A stretch of 64,000 nt of DNA, taken from contig JAWXBY010000123.1 of assembly GCA_034440355.1 (NCBI GenBank), positions 9,946-73,945 on the forward strand. Direction: 5' to 3'. Origin of the DNA: SZUA-430 sp034440355. GTDB taxonomy: Bacteria > Pseudomonadota > Alphaproteobacteria > Micropepsales > Micropepsaceae. Below the pieces are notes generated by a model that was not told where the DNA came from, did not search any database, and worked only from the letters and a program-made list of their open reading frames with translations. Shown here piece by piece: positions 43,953-52,655 of the stretch (position 1 is the stretch's first letter; each line of letters starts with the position of its first letter). The translations under genes and the position numbers were made by a program.

Positions 43953-45383
43953 ATGAACAAGCGACTTCAGTTCTATATCGACGGCAAGTGGGTCGATCCC
44001 GTTTCGCCGAAGACGCTCGACGTCATCAACCCGGCGACCGAAGAGCCGATCGGGCAGATCAGCCTGGGATCGAAAGCCGACGTCGATAAGGCCGTGAAAG
44101 CCGCGCGCCGCGCGTTCGAGACGTTCTCGCAGACGACGAAGGAAGAGCGTCTGGCGCTGCTTACCAAGGTGCTTGAAGTTTATCAGCGCCGTTACGGTGA
44201 GTTCGTTGAGACGATCTCGCTGGAGATGGGCGCGCCGGTGTGGCTGTCGAAGGCGGCGCAGGCGGCGACGGGCGTCGCGCATTTGAATCAGACGATCAAG
44301 ATCCTGAAAGACTTCGAGTTCACGAAGACCCAGGGGACGACCGGCATCGTCTACGAACCCGTCGGCGTCGTCGGCATGATCACGCCGTGGAATTGGCCGG
44401 TGAACCAGATCATGTGCAAGGCGGCGCCCGCGTTGGCGGCCGGCTGCACGATGGTGTTGAAGCCGTCGGAAATCGCACCGCTGAACGCGATGCTGATCGC
44501 CGATGTGTTCCATGAAGCCGGCGTTCCGGCGGGCGTGTTCAACCTCGTCAACGGCGACGGACCGTCGGTCGGCGAGGCGATGTCGTCTCACCCCGGCATC
44601 GACATGATGTCGTTCACGGGCTCGACGCGCGCGGGCGTGGCGGTGGCGAAAGCCGCCGCGGATACGGTCAAGCGCGTCACGCAAGAGCTCGGCGGGAAAT
44701 CGGCGAACATCATCCTCGAAGACGCCGACATGAAGAAGGCGGTCTCGGGCGGCGTGATGGGTTGCTTCGGCAACTCCGGCCAGTCGTGCAACGCGCCGAC
44801 GCGCATGTTCGTGCCGCGCAAGAAGCAGGACGAAGCCATCGCGATCGCCAAGGCGACGGCGGAATCGGTGAAGGTCGCCGATCCGTTCTCGGAAGGCATG
44901 GTGATGGGCCCCGTCGTCAGCGAGGCGCAGTACAACAAGATCCAAGGCCTCATCAAAAAGGGAATCGATGAAGGCGCGACGCTGGTCACCGGTGGCCTCG
45001 GCCGTCCGGAAGGTCTGAACCGCGGCTACTTCGTGCGTCCGACGGTGTTCGCAAACGTGACGAACGATATGACGATCGCGCGCGAAGAGATCTTCGGGCC
45101 GGTGCTCTCGATCCTGCCGTACGACACGGAAGAAGAGGCGATCAAGCAAGCGAACGACACGCCCTACGGCCTTTCGGGCTATGTCCAGTCGGGCAGCGTC
45201 GAACATGCACGCAAGGTTGCGTCGAAGCTGCGCACCGGCAACGTTCACTTGAACGGCGCCGGCCCCGACTTCAACGCTCCGTTCGGCGGCTACAAGATGT
45301 CGGGCACGGGCCGCGAATGGGGCGAGCACGGCTTCAAGGAATTCCTCGAAGTGAAGGCCGTGCTGGGTTACCAGGCGGCGTAA
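43953..45383 (+). CDS. Aldehyde dehydrogenase family protein
   Basis: A 476-residue NAD(P)-dependent aldehyde dehydrogenase. It has the Asn of the oxyanion hole (MITPWNWPVNQ), the glycine-rich MSFTGSTRAGVAVAKAA, the general-base Glu in TQELGGKSANII and the catalytic Cys in NSGQSCNAPTRM, plus IAREEIFGPVLSI near the C-terminus. It is a normal-length cytoplasmic enzyme of the broad-specificity class; the aldehyde is unknown. AAGGAG at 43939-43944 is a strong ribosome binding site. It is transcribed alone and ends at a clear terminator. Confidence 0.93.
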   Translation: MNKRLQFYIDGKWVDPVSPKTLDVINPATEEPIGQISLGSKADVDKAVKAARRAFETFSQTTKEERLALLTKVLEVYQRRYGEFVETISLEMGAPVWLSKAAQAATGVAHLNQTIKILKDFEFTKTQGTTGIVYEPVGVVGMITPWNWPVNQIMCKAAPALAAGCTMVLKPSEIAPLNAMLIADVFHEAGVPAGVFNLVNGDGPSVGEAMSSHPGIDMMSFTGSTRAGVAVAKAAADTVKRVTQELGGKSANIILEDADMKKAVSGGVMGCFGNSGQSCNAPTRMFVPRKKQDEAIAIAKATAESVKVADPFSEGMVMGPVVSEAQYNKIQGLIKKGIDEGATLVTGGLGRPEGLNRGYFVRPTVFANVTNDMTIAREEIFGPVLSILPYDTEEEAIKQANDTPYGLSGYVQSGSVEHARKVASKLRTGNVHLNGAGPDFNAPFGGYKMSGTGREWGEHGFKEFLEVKAVLGYQAA

Positions 45384-45407
45384 GCTTCGCACTACAGAGA
45401 GTTTGAA

Positions 45408-45435
45408 GAGGCTGCTTCGGCGGCCTCTTTTTTTT
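45408..45435 (+). terminator. Intrinsic terminator after the aldehyde dehydrogenase gene
   Basis: An 8-bp GC-rich stem (GAGGCTGC/GCGGCCTC, one wobble) with a very stable TTCG tetraloop is followed by eight T. It lies 25 bp after the stop codon. Confidence 0.92.
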
Positions 45436-45630
45436 GTGCGCTGCAACAGCAGGCGAGGCGTTCGAGCGGGCTTGAGTGACGGAGGCCTATGGATTGCCGA
45501 GAGTTCAGAAGACTCGACCCTAAGTGCGTTCCTGCACGCTGGCCCGCAGTTGCAAGATGGCGAGGGTCGCAGGTGGCGAGGGTGACGGTGCGTCCCCAGG
45601 TGGAAATGCTGTTGTCGCCGGAGGTTCGCG

Positions 45631-46500
45631 GTGGAGTCGTTGTTTATTGCGCTTGCCAGTGCCAGCCTCTTTGTCACTTGGGTCTCTTCCACGCACCTCG
45701 TTGCCCTGGAAGGGACCTGTCGGGGCGGCGAGCAGTATGCGGCGATTGCGACGCAGAACGCGGCGACCTTTCAGAGAGCATCACTGGCGCCGTTCGGCCG
45801 GCCGGAGCAGGGCTGGGGGATCTACGAGGCACAGGTCGCGGCGACTGTCGGAACCAAGTGCGCGAGTGACTCGAAGCGTTTTGCGGCAGACCTCGCCCGG
45901 TGGCAGGCGCGAAATCGCCTGCGGGTGTCCGGCGCAGTGGACGCCGTGACGCTCGGCGCGATGAAGCAGCGCTGGCAGAGCGCGCGTCCGTTCATCAAAA
46001 GCTTCGCCAACGGGTCGTGTCCGGCTGCGGCGGAGGATCATGCGCTCGCTATGATTGGGCACCGGGAGGGGTGGCTCGGAAAGCCGGGTAAGCTGGACGC
46101 GCGGGCGCTCGATGCGCTGCGGCGCATGGTTGCGGCGGCGCGCGCGGCCGATCCGCGCATCAAGGCCGATCCGCAGATGCTGACGATCGTCTCGGCATTC
46201 CGCTCGCCCGCCTACGATGCCGCGAAGTGCGCGGCCGGCGCGAACTGCAACGGCATCGCCAAGGCGCGCTGCTCGGCGCATCGCACGGGCACGGCGGTCG
46301 ATCTTTATGTGGGCGCCGCGCCCGGGCATTCGCCGGTCGACACCGCTGACGACAACCGGCTGTATCAATCGCGCACGCCGGCGTACCGCTGGCTCGTCAA
46401 TAATGCCGCGCGTTTCGGGTTCGTGAACTATGTGTTCGAGCCCTGGCACTGGGAGTGGGTCGGTCATTCGCCGCAACGCGCGGAACTTGAGACCAAGTAG
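45631..46500 (+). CDS. VanY-like D,D-carboxypeptidase with a peptidoglycan-binding-like segment
   Basis: A 289-residue protein with a hydrophobic N-terminus (SLFIALASASLFVTWVSS), so exported or membrane-anchored. Residues about 85-118 (ADLARWQARNRLRVSGAVDA, VTLGAMKQRW) resemble the PG_binding_1 repeat. The C-terminal half is a VanY/DacY-type zinc peptidase: SAHRTGTAVDL (His217, Asp224) and FEPWHWEWVG (His273) supply the three zinc ligands. It likely trims the D-Ala-D-Ala stem of peptidoglycan. The start is the GTG at 45631 with GGAGG at 45620-45624. The substrate side is inferred from the motif, not shown. Confidence 0.8.
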   Translation: MESLFIALASASLFVTWVSSTHLVALEGTCRGGEQYAAIATQNAATFQRASLAPFGRPEQGWGIYEAQVAATVGTKCASDSKRFAADLARWQARNRLRVSGAVDAVTLGAMKQRWQSARPFIKSFANGSCPAAAEDHALAMIGHREGWLGKPGKLDARALDALRRMVAAARAADPRIKADPQMLTIVSAFRSPAYDAAKCAAGANCNGIAKARCSAHRTGTAVDLYVGAAPGHSPVDTADDNRLYQSRTPAYRWLVNNAARFGFVNYVFEPWHWEWVGHSPQRAELETK

Positions 46501-46568
46501 GCGAGATCGCCTTCGAGTTGATGGAGCCTCTCGGCCTTGAGAAGCGCGTGCGCTTGGGTCGGGAGGTT

Positions 46569-47402
46569 CTACTCGGTTGCCGCGGCGAGGCGCGCGTCCG
46601 CGTTCGCGCGCATGCGCTGTTCCTTTTCGTGATGGCCTTCGGCCATGACGACGCGCTCGCGCAGCTTGCGCGCGAAGTCGAGGGCTTCGGTGAGACCGGT
46701 CGTTTCGATCTCGGCGCGTTCGTAGGTGATGCGGCGTGCACCCTTGATCGCGGCGAGCGCCGCTGTTGATGCCGCGTCGAGGCACACATACTTGTCGCGC
46801 CCTGGGGCGGGACCGACGGTTGCTATGCTTTGACCATCGGCGAGAATGCTGACGGAGGACTTGCCGCGCGGCGCGCCACGAACGCAGACCTCGCCGTCCG
46901 GGTGTTTGTCGCTGAACGCGACGAGTAGGAACGCATCGTCGCCGTAGATGCGCCCGGTATGCGGCTGGAGGTGACAGACCCGCGTTTCCACGAAGCAGTC
47001 GACCGCCCAAGCGAACGCCCCGCCCTTGGGCGTGACGCGCGCGGCGTGAATGAAGTGGCTTACGACTCGGAACGGCTTGCCGCGCCGCGCCATCCATTCA
47101 TAGGTGTAGTCATAGAGGCACGAGAGCCGCCCCATCGTCACGTAGTTCGTTGCTGTCCAGCGTTCACCGGTATAACCCGAGACTCTTTGCCATACGTAAT
47201 AGAGTTCCGCCGGCGCGATCGCGTTCTCGGCCTGGAAGTAGCCGGTCTTGGTCACGACAGGCTTACCGCCTTCGGTGGTCTTCTTGACCTCGACGGTGTC
47301 GACCTTGGGCCACGGACGCCCCGGGCAATCAAGCGCGTCTGCTGCCGCGTTCGCCGGCGCGCACAGAGTGACCGATAGCGCGAGCGCCGCAATCCACCGC
47401 AT
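46569..47402 (-). CDS. Secreted protein of unknown function
   Basis: A 277-residue protein with a clear signal peptide (MRWIAALALSVTLCAPANA then AADAL), so periplasmic. ATG 47402 is used; longer in-frame starts would prepend Arg-rich residues that spoil the signal. The mature part has six or more Cys (LDCPGRP, LSCLYDY, VDCFVETRVCHL, EVCVRG, YVCLDA), some perhaps in disulfides, then a charged helical tail with a histidine-rich EGHHEKEQ. I do not recognise the family. It is convergent with the VanY-like gene. Confidence 0.65.
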   Translation of the reverse strand: MRWIAALALSVTLCAPANAAADALDCPGRPWPKVDTVEVKKTTEGGKPVVTKTGYFQAENAIAPAELYYVWQRVSGYTGERWTATNYVTMGRLSCLYDYTYEWMARRGKPFRVVSHFIHAARVTPKGGAFAWAVDCFVETRVCHLQPHTGRIYGDDAFLLVAFSDKHPDGEVCVRGAPRGKSSVSILADGQSIATVGPAPGRDKYVCLDAASTAALAAIKGARRITYERAEIETTGLTEALDFARKLRERVVMAEGHHEKEQRMRANADARLAAATE

Positions 47403-47588
47403 CTTCCGTCCCCAAGGTGCCGCGCCATGTAAACACGCGCGCCCTATCCGTTCAAATATGCGACCGCGACGCCGTAGCGGCAACCTATCGCCAAGCGTCG
47501 TCTTCGCGGGCGCAACACGCGGAGGTCCCTGGAAGAGGGGGCGCCCGTCCGCTACATACGGTGGACGCTATTCACAGGAGTTGAAGAC

Positions 47589-48830
47589 ATGGGCGACGCA
47601 TTCATCATCGACGCGGTGCGCACACCGCGCGGCATTGGCAAAGTGGGCAAGGGTGCGCTTGCCGAGATTCATCCGCAGCAGCTCGCGGCGACGGTTCTGA
47701 AAGCTATCGCGAAGCGCAACGATCTCAACACCGCCGAGGTCGACGACATCATTTGGGGCACGTCGACCCAGCGCGGTAAGCAGGCGATGGATATGGGCCG
47801 CATGGCGGCGCTTGACGCCGGTTATTCGGTGAAGGCCAGCGGCATGACGCTCGATCGCTTCTGCGGGTCGGGCATCACCAGCGTGAACATAGCCGCCGCT
47901 TCGATCATGACGGGCATGGAAGACGTCGTCATCGCGGGGGGCACGGAGATGATGTCCTATACCGCGTCGCTGGCCGATCCGAATTCGCCGCCGACGCTGA
48001 TGGATGCGGGCAACATGCGCCTGCGCGCGCGTCATCCGCAGACGCATCAGGGCATCTGCGCCGATGCGATCGCGACACTGGAAAATATCCCGCGCCAGGC
48101 GCTGGATGAATTGGCGCTGGTCAGTCAGCAGCGCGCCGACGCCGCAATCAAAGGCGGGCATTTCAAGAAGAGCGTCGTGCCGGTCTATAAAGAAGACGGC
48201 ACGCTGGCGCTCGACCACGAAGAATTTCCGCGGCCACAGACGACACTGGAAGGCTTGTCCTCGCTGAAGCCGGCGTTCGAGGCGATGGCCGAGTTTCCGT
48301 TCGACAAGGCGGGCACGACGTTGGCCGGACTCATCCGCCAAGTCTATCCCGATCTCAAGATGAAGCACGTGCATCACGCCGGAAACTCGTCGGGCGTCGT
48401 TGATGGCGCGGCCGCGCTGTTGCTGACGTCGGGCGCGTACGCCAAGAAGCACGGGCTTAAGCCGCGCGCGCGCGTCGTTGCGATGGCGAACATGGGCGAC
48501 AGCCCGACGCTGATGCTCAACGCTCCGGTGCCAGCGGCGCAGAAGGTTCTGGCGAAGGCCGGACTGACGATCGACGACATCGACCTCTTCGAGATCAACG
48601 AAGCGTTCGCCGTGGTCGCGGAGAAATTCATCCGCGATCTTAAGCTCGACCGTGCGAAGGTGAACGTAAACGGCGGCGCTATGGCGTTGGGTCACCCGAT
48701 CGGCGCGACGGGCTCGATCCTCATCGGGACAATCCTTGACGAACTGGAGCGCCGCAATCTCAAGCGCGGCCTGGTCACCATGTGCGCCGCGGGCGGCATG
48801 GCGCCCGCGATTATTATCGAGCGCGTCTGA
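47589..48830 (+). CDS. Acetyl-CoA C-acyltransferase (thiolase)
   Basis: A 413-residue thiolase. The nucleophilic Cys is in DRFCGSGITSVNIA, the conserved His-bearing GHPIGATGS region (ALGHPIGATGSILIGT) and NEAFAVVAEKF are intact, and the second active Cys is in TMCAAGGMAPAIIIE. It either condenses two acetyl-CoA (biosynthetic) or cleaves beta-ketoacyl-CoA (degradative). No hydroxyacyl-CoA dehydrogenase or PHB gene is next to it, so the direction cannot be set. It ends at the terminator at 48867-48896. Confidence 0.94.
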   Translation: MGDAFIIDAVRTPRGIGKVGKGALAEIHPQQLAATVLKAIAKRNDLNTAEVDDIIWGTSTQRGKQAMDMGRMAALDAGYSVKASGMTLDRFCGSGITSVNIAAASIMTGMEDVVIAGGTEMMSYTASLADPNSPPTLMDAGNMRLRARHPQTHQGICADAIATLENIPRQALDELALVSQQRADAAIKGGHFKKSVVPVYKEDGTLALDHEEFPRPQTTLEGLSSLKPAFEAMAEFPFDKAGTTLAGLIRQVYPDLKMKHVHHAGNSSGVVDGAAALLLTSGAYAKKHGLKPRARVVAMANMGDSPTLMLNAPVPAAQKVLAKAGLTIDDIDLFEINEAFAVVAEKFIRDLKLDRAKVNVNGGAMALGHPIGATGSILIGTILDELERRNLKRGLVTMCAAGGMAPAIIIERV

Positions 48831-48866
48831 GGCTGTCCTGGGCCTGAGGCCGTGATAAAAGCTGAA

Positions 48867-48896
48867 GGGCGCGAATCTGGATTCGTGCCCTTTTTT
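48867..48896 (+). terminator. Intrinsic terminator after the thiolase gene
   Basis: A 10-bp stem (one G-T wobble) with a CTGG loop is followed by six T. It lies between the thiolase stop and the start of the histidine kinase, so the kinase has its own promoter or relies on read-through. Confidence 0.88.
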
Positions 48897-48904
48897 ATTT
48901 CGAG

Positions 48905-50599
48905 GTGACGTTGCAGCCAGTTCCCGATTTCCGCGAGCTGTTCTTGGCGACGCCGGGACTCTATCTGGTCTTATCACCGGCCTTCGACATCGTGGCCGTG
49001 AACGATGCCTATTGCCGCGCCACGATGACCACGCGTGAGGCGATCGTCGGGCGGAATTTGTTCGAGGTCTTTCCCGACAATCCCGACGACGCAGACGCGA
49101 CGGGCGTGAGCAACCTGCGCGCGTCGCTGCAAAGGGTCGCGCAGCTTAAGCGCCCCGACAAGATGGCGATCCAGAAATACGATATCCGGCGGCCCGACGA
49201 TCAAGGTGGCGGCTTTGAGGAGCGGCACTGGAGTCCGCTGAACCTCCCCGTGCTCAACGCGCGGAACGAACTGCGGTGGATCATCCACCGCGTCGAAGAT
49301 GTGACGGATATCGTGCGGCTGACCGCGGCTGACGAACAGCAGCGGGCGCACGTGCGCGAAATGGCGGCGGTCATCGAGCAGCTCCGTACGGCCAATGAGA
49401 CGCTCGCGCAGCAAGTCCAGGCGAACGAACGGCTGCAGGAGCAACTGCAACAAGCGGCCAAGATGAAGGCCATCGGGCAGCTGACCGGCGGCGTGGCGCA
49501 CGACTTCAACAACCTGCTCACCGTTATCCTCGGCAACGCAGAGGTTCTGACCGACGAGTTGAAGGGCAACGCACGCTTGCGCGCTCTGGCCGAACTGACG
49601 CAGAGCGCGGCCGAGCGTGGCGCGGAACTCACCAACCGCATGTTGGCGTTTGCGCGTCAGCAGGCTCTGGAGCCGCAGGCGATCGACGTCAACAAGCTCA
49701 TCGCCGGCATGGATGGGATGTTGCGCCGAACGCTGGGCGAGGATCAAGAAATCGAGATCGTGCGGCGCGCGGGGCTATGGCCGACAATGGTCGATCCCTC
49801 GCAACTGGAGTCGGCGCTGCTCAACCTCGCGATCAACGCGCGCGATGCCATGCCAAAAGGTGGAAAGCTCACCATCGAAACAGCGAACGCGCATGTGGAC
49901 GACGAGTATGCGGCGGCGCATGATGAGGTGAAGCCTGGGCAGTACACGCTGATCAGCGTCAGCGACACCGGCCATGGCATGTCGCGCGAAACCATGGCGC
50001 GCGCCTTCGACCCGTTCTACAGCACCAAGGGTGTGGGCAAGGGTACGGGCCTTGGCCTGTCGATGGTCTACGGTTTCGTGAAGCAGTCGGGTGGGCACAT
50101 CAAGCTGTACTCCGAGGTCGGCAGCGGCACGGCGGTTAAACTGTATTTGCCGCGCGCTGAGGCTGTGGCGGTTGCGGCGGCGGCGGCCTCTGCAGACGAA
50201 CGCGGCGGATCCGAGATTGTGCTGCTCGCCGAAGACGATGACATGGTGCGCACGCACGTGGCGCGCATGCTGCGCGATCTCGGCTACAACGTCATCCTGG
50301 CGAGCAATGGTCCGGAAGCTCTGGGGATCGTGGAGAGCGGAGTCGCCTTCGACGTGCTGCTGACGGACGTGATCATGCCGGGCGGCATGAACGGACGGGA
50401 GCTTGCCGACGCGGCGGCGACGCGCCGGCCGGGCCTCAAGGTGCTGTTCATGTCCGGCTACACGGAAAACGCCATCGTTCATCACGGGCGGCTGGATGCG
50501 GGTGTTCAGCTTCTGCACAAGCCCTACCGCCGGCGCGAGTTGGCGTCGAAACTGCGCCGGGTGATTGATGGGACGAGTGTCGCAGCTGGGCGTGGCTGA
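48905..50599 (+). CDS. Hybrid sensor histidine kinase with PAS and receiver domains
   Basis: A 564-residue hybrid kinase without membrane helices, so cytoplasmic. Residues about 5-140 form a PAS-like sensor (LYLVLSPAFDIVAVNDAYCR and VGRNLFEVFPDNP), followed by a coiled coil (140-190). The H-box His199 is in GGVAHDFNNLLTVILGNAE, the ATPase domain has N, G1 and G2 boxes (NLAINARDAMP, SDTGHGM, GKGTGLGLSMVYGF), and a C-terminal receiver has phospho-acceptor Asp488 in LTDVIMPGG with KPYRR as its lysine switch. The start is GTG 48905. No partner output gene lies next to it. It is convergent with the small HTH gene. Confidence 0.88.
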   Translation: MTLQPVPDFRELFLATPGLYLVLSPAFDIVAVNDAYCRATMTTREAIVGRNLFEVFPDNPDDADATGVSNLRASLQRVAQLKRPDKMAIQKYDIRRPDDQGGGFEERHWSPLNLPVLNARNELRWIIHRVEDVTDIVRLTAADEQQRAHVREMAAVIEQLRTANETLAQQVQANERLQEQLQQAAKMKAIGQLTGGVAHDFNNLLTVILGNAEVLTDELKGNARLRALAELTQSAAERGAELTNRMLAFARQQALEPQAIDVNKLIAGMDGMLRRTLGEDQEIEIVRRAGLWPTMVDPSQLESALLNLAINARDAMPKGGKLTIETANAHVDDEYAAAHDEVKPGQYTLISVSDTGHGMSRETMARAFDPFYSTKGVGKGTGLGLSMVYGFVKQSGGHIKLYSEVGSGTAVKLYLPRAEAVAVAAAAASADERGGSEIVLLAEDDDMVRTHVARMLRDLGYNVILASNGPEALGIVESGVAFDVLLTDVIMPGGMNGRELADAAATRRPGLKVLFMSGYTENAIVHHGRLDAGVQLLHKPYRRRELASKLRRVIDGTSVAAGRG

Positions 50600-50613
50600 G
50601 GCTGCAGATGGGT

Positions 50614-50808
50614 TCATCTACACTTTTGGTGATCGCGCCGCAAATCTTCCATGTGTTCCGCGATCGCACTGGGAACGTCGCGACGGTGACCGAGTGGGGG
50701 TGATTCAAAGCGCCGCACTTCGTGCTCGCTTATATCAAGGAGGATCGCGAGTTGCGCTTCGCTGGTCTGAAGCTCCTCTCGTATCGATCGAAATTCTGTC
50801 GGTCGCAT
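50614..50808 (-). CDS. Small XRE-type helix-turn-helix protein
   Basis: A 64-residue protein resembling the cro/cI fold: FRSIREELQTSEAQLAILLD as helix 1-2 and ISEHEVRRFESPPLGHRRDV as the recognition part, followed by PSAIAEHMEDL as in small plasmid- and phage-type repressors. It lies 46 bp downstream of the ImmA-type gene on the same strand, so it may be part of that locus. Its stop is 14 bp from the histidine kinase stop. Confidence 0.7.
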   Translation of the reverse strand: MRPTEFRSIREELQTSEAQLAILLDISEHEVRRFESPPLGHRRDVPSAIAEHMEDLRRDHQKCR

Positions 50809-50854
50809 GCAGAGTTCTATAGCACGATTCGCTCGACGGCAGCGGCGCGTGGCG

Positions 50855-51931
50855 TCAAGAAACTACTCGAAGTCCGCGTCTTGGCGTCGGTATTTGATAC
50901 ACTTCGCAAATGTCGGCCACTTCAAACACCAATAGCTCTCCGAGTTCCTCCAGCGAGTAATCGAGCTCCTTCAAGTGCGCATCGATCAGGCGCCGGTCGA
51001 GAGTCGTTTGCTCGACGGCGAAGTCGAGTTCAGTGGGCTCTCGCATCCGATATTTTTTTGCGCTGAAGATCTTCCACAACCGCTGCTCCTGCCCCGGCCC
51101 AAGCAAGTCAAGTTCGCGGGACGCCATGAGCAACGATGCCATGGATACTCGCCACTGAGGCTTGAGCTGCGCAAGCAACTTGAGGTCAATCTTGCGGCCA
51201 ATCAAATAGGGCCGAAGGTCGTCGGACGGCAGCAATAACGCACTTGCGAAATCGTTGGCCTGTTTTTCCATCTCGGAAGATGGCACGCGGTGCATGACAA
51301 CATGCGCGAGTTCGTGCGCAAGCGTGAACCGCATCCGATCCGCGGGCAGGAAGCGATTCAGAAGAATGCACGGTGGAAGCCCGGGCATCCGAACCGTCAA
51401 GCCGTCGACGTCAACCTTCTCCAGGTCGACGTGGGCCACGAAGATGCCAGCGCGTTCGACGTACGACGTTAAATTCAATAGTGGGCCTGCGGGAGCTGCC
51501 CACGATCTGCGAACGAGTTTAGCAATTTCGCGGCAGTCATTGCCGTATTCGCCGGGCTCGAACTGCGGCAGCGGCAGGGTCGGCTCGATGACCACAGATT
51601 GAAGCAGGCGCCGAAGGTGAAAGGCACGGATATTCGCGTGGGCTAGCACGCGGTCAACGTCGCGCTGCGCCACCGATTGACGCTTGCGCCACATGTGGTG
51701 GAAGCTTAGGGGCAGCCCCGTCGGGTGAAACTGCTCAAAGAAAAACTGGCGCGGTACGGCGAGTTGTTTCGCGCACTTGTCCAGCACGTGGTCCGACGGC
51801 ACGAGCGCGTTGTTTTCGGCACGCGATAGGATCGCGGCGTCCACGCCAGCGAGTTCCGCGAGTTCCTTCTGATGAAGCCCACGAAATTGCCGCGCAATGC
51901 GCAGCATCCCGCCGTTGAATTCACTGGTCAC
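50855..51931 (-). CDS. XRE-HTH and ImmA/IrrE-type zinc peptidase
   Basis: A 358-residue protein with an N-terminal XRE helix-turn-helix (residues about 5-65: RIARQFRGLHQKELAELAGV, DAAILSRAENNALVPS) and a central ImmA/IrrE (DUF955) peptidase domain with HELAH at 206-210 and EKQANDFASALLLP supplying the third ligand. Proteins with this layout often act as the antitoxin or regulator of mobile elements and toxin pairs, cutting or inactivating a repressor. Its start is 2 bp from the stop of the upstream gene, which suggests a bicistronic pair. Confidence 0.85.
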   Translation of the reverse strand: MTSEFNGGMLRIARQFRGLHQKELAELAGVDAAILSRAENNALVPSDHVLDKCAKQLAVPRQFFFEQFHPTGLPLSFHHMWRKRQSVAQRDVDRVLAHANIRAFHLRRLLQSVVIEPTLPLPQFEPGEYGNDCREIAKLVRRSWAAPAGPLLNLTSYVERAGIFVAHVDLEKVDVDGLTVRMPGLPPCILLNRFLPADRMRFTLAHELAHVVMHRVPSSEMEKQANDFASALLLPSDDLRPYLIGRKIDLKLLAQLKPQWRVSMASLLMASRELDLLGPGQEQRLWKIFSAKKYRMREPTELDFAVEQTTLDRRLIDAHLKELDYSLEELGELLVFEVADICEVYQIPTPRRGLRVVS

Positions 51932-51933
51932 GT

Positions 51934-52536
51934 TTAGTCGCCCTTGGTTTTCTTTCGCATGCCGGCGGCGCCAGGGACGCGAATGATCGTGGCCGGAGAA
52001 CCCGCGGGCGAGGCAGGCATCGTAATATTTGCCGTCGCGCTAGGCGTATCGCGTTCAATCTCGTAGCTCCACAGGACCGCTTCTTGGTCGCGCGCGGCGG
52101 CAAGGATGTGCTCGATCTTAGTTCCCAGATCGTTAAGGACGTAGCCCACGTCCACCGAACACAAGTCCGGCAGGTCGCAGTCGGCAAACGGAAGGGGGAT
52201 GTCCGGAGTCGTGAAGGCGAGTGCCGCCTGTGTCGGTGATGCGCGCGTGTAGCCGCGATGATCCATCTTCTTCAGGCGAACGACGACCTGGCGATTGACC
52301 ATCATGCGGATGGTCTCGTGCTCATCGAGCAGGCGGACATTGCGGTCCGCAGCGTATTCGATGCGAAGCTCGTTCATTGTGTACTGGTGCATGAGCGTCG
52401 CGATGGTGCGCTTGAAGTCGATCGCCGCGCGATCGGGAAAGGCGGCGACCTTCTTCCATGCCCGGTCGTAGATTCCAGCGATGCGCGGTTCGTGCGGTTG
52501 GAGAACCTGACGAACAACGTCTTCGATTGGATACAT
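51934..52536 (-). CDS. Unknown protein paired with an ImmA-type gene
   Basis: A 200-residue soluble protein with no signal or membrane segment. I do not recognise the family. The start is taken at ATG 52536 (MYPIEDVVRQVLQ), with GGAG eight bases upstream on its strand; a TTG at 52605 is in frame but would place the start inside the inverted repeat. Charged helical N-terminal half (EPRIAGIYDRAWKKVAAFPD), then beta-rich middle (RQVVVRLKKMDHRGYTRASP) and a Pro/Ala-rich basic tail (GMRKKTKGD). It overlaps neither neighbour but lies 2 bp from the ImmA gene, as toxin-antitoxin partners often do. Confidence 0.6.
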   Translation of the reverse strand: MYPIEDVVRQVLQPHEPRIAGIYDRAWKKVAAFPDRAAIDFKRTIATLMHQYTMNELRIEYAADRNVRLLDEHETIRMMVNRQVVVRLKKMDHRGYTRASPTQAALAFTTPDIPLPFADCDLPDLCSVDVGYVLNDLGTKIEHILAAARDQEAVLWSYEIERDTPSATANITMPASPAGSPATIIRVPGAAGMRKKTKGD

Positions 52537-52602
52537 GGTCCATGCTCCGTTGACGGGTGTCGACGATGGCACAGCGATGTGCAAATTCAAGGATAAAATT
52601 GA

Positions 52603-52617
52603 CAAACTAATTGTTTG
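52603..52617. promoter_or_regulatory. Inverted repeat, candidate operator of the ImmA locus
   Basis: CAAAC-N5-GTTTG (spacer TAATT) lies 67 bp upstream of the first gene of the ImmA locus and near AT-rich promoter-like DNA. It is a plausible site for the XRE or ImmA-linked protein. Confidence 0.4.
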
Positions 52618-52655
52618 CCCTAGGTAATCTCTTGATTTTCCCCATCAACGAAGAC

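Noticed and set aside
43866..45692. 608-codon minus-strand frame over the aldehyde dehydrogenase gene
   Set aside because: Shadow frame with skewed Arg content; the plus-strand enzyme has all catalytic motifs and its own ribosome binding site.
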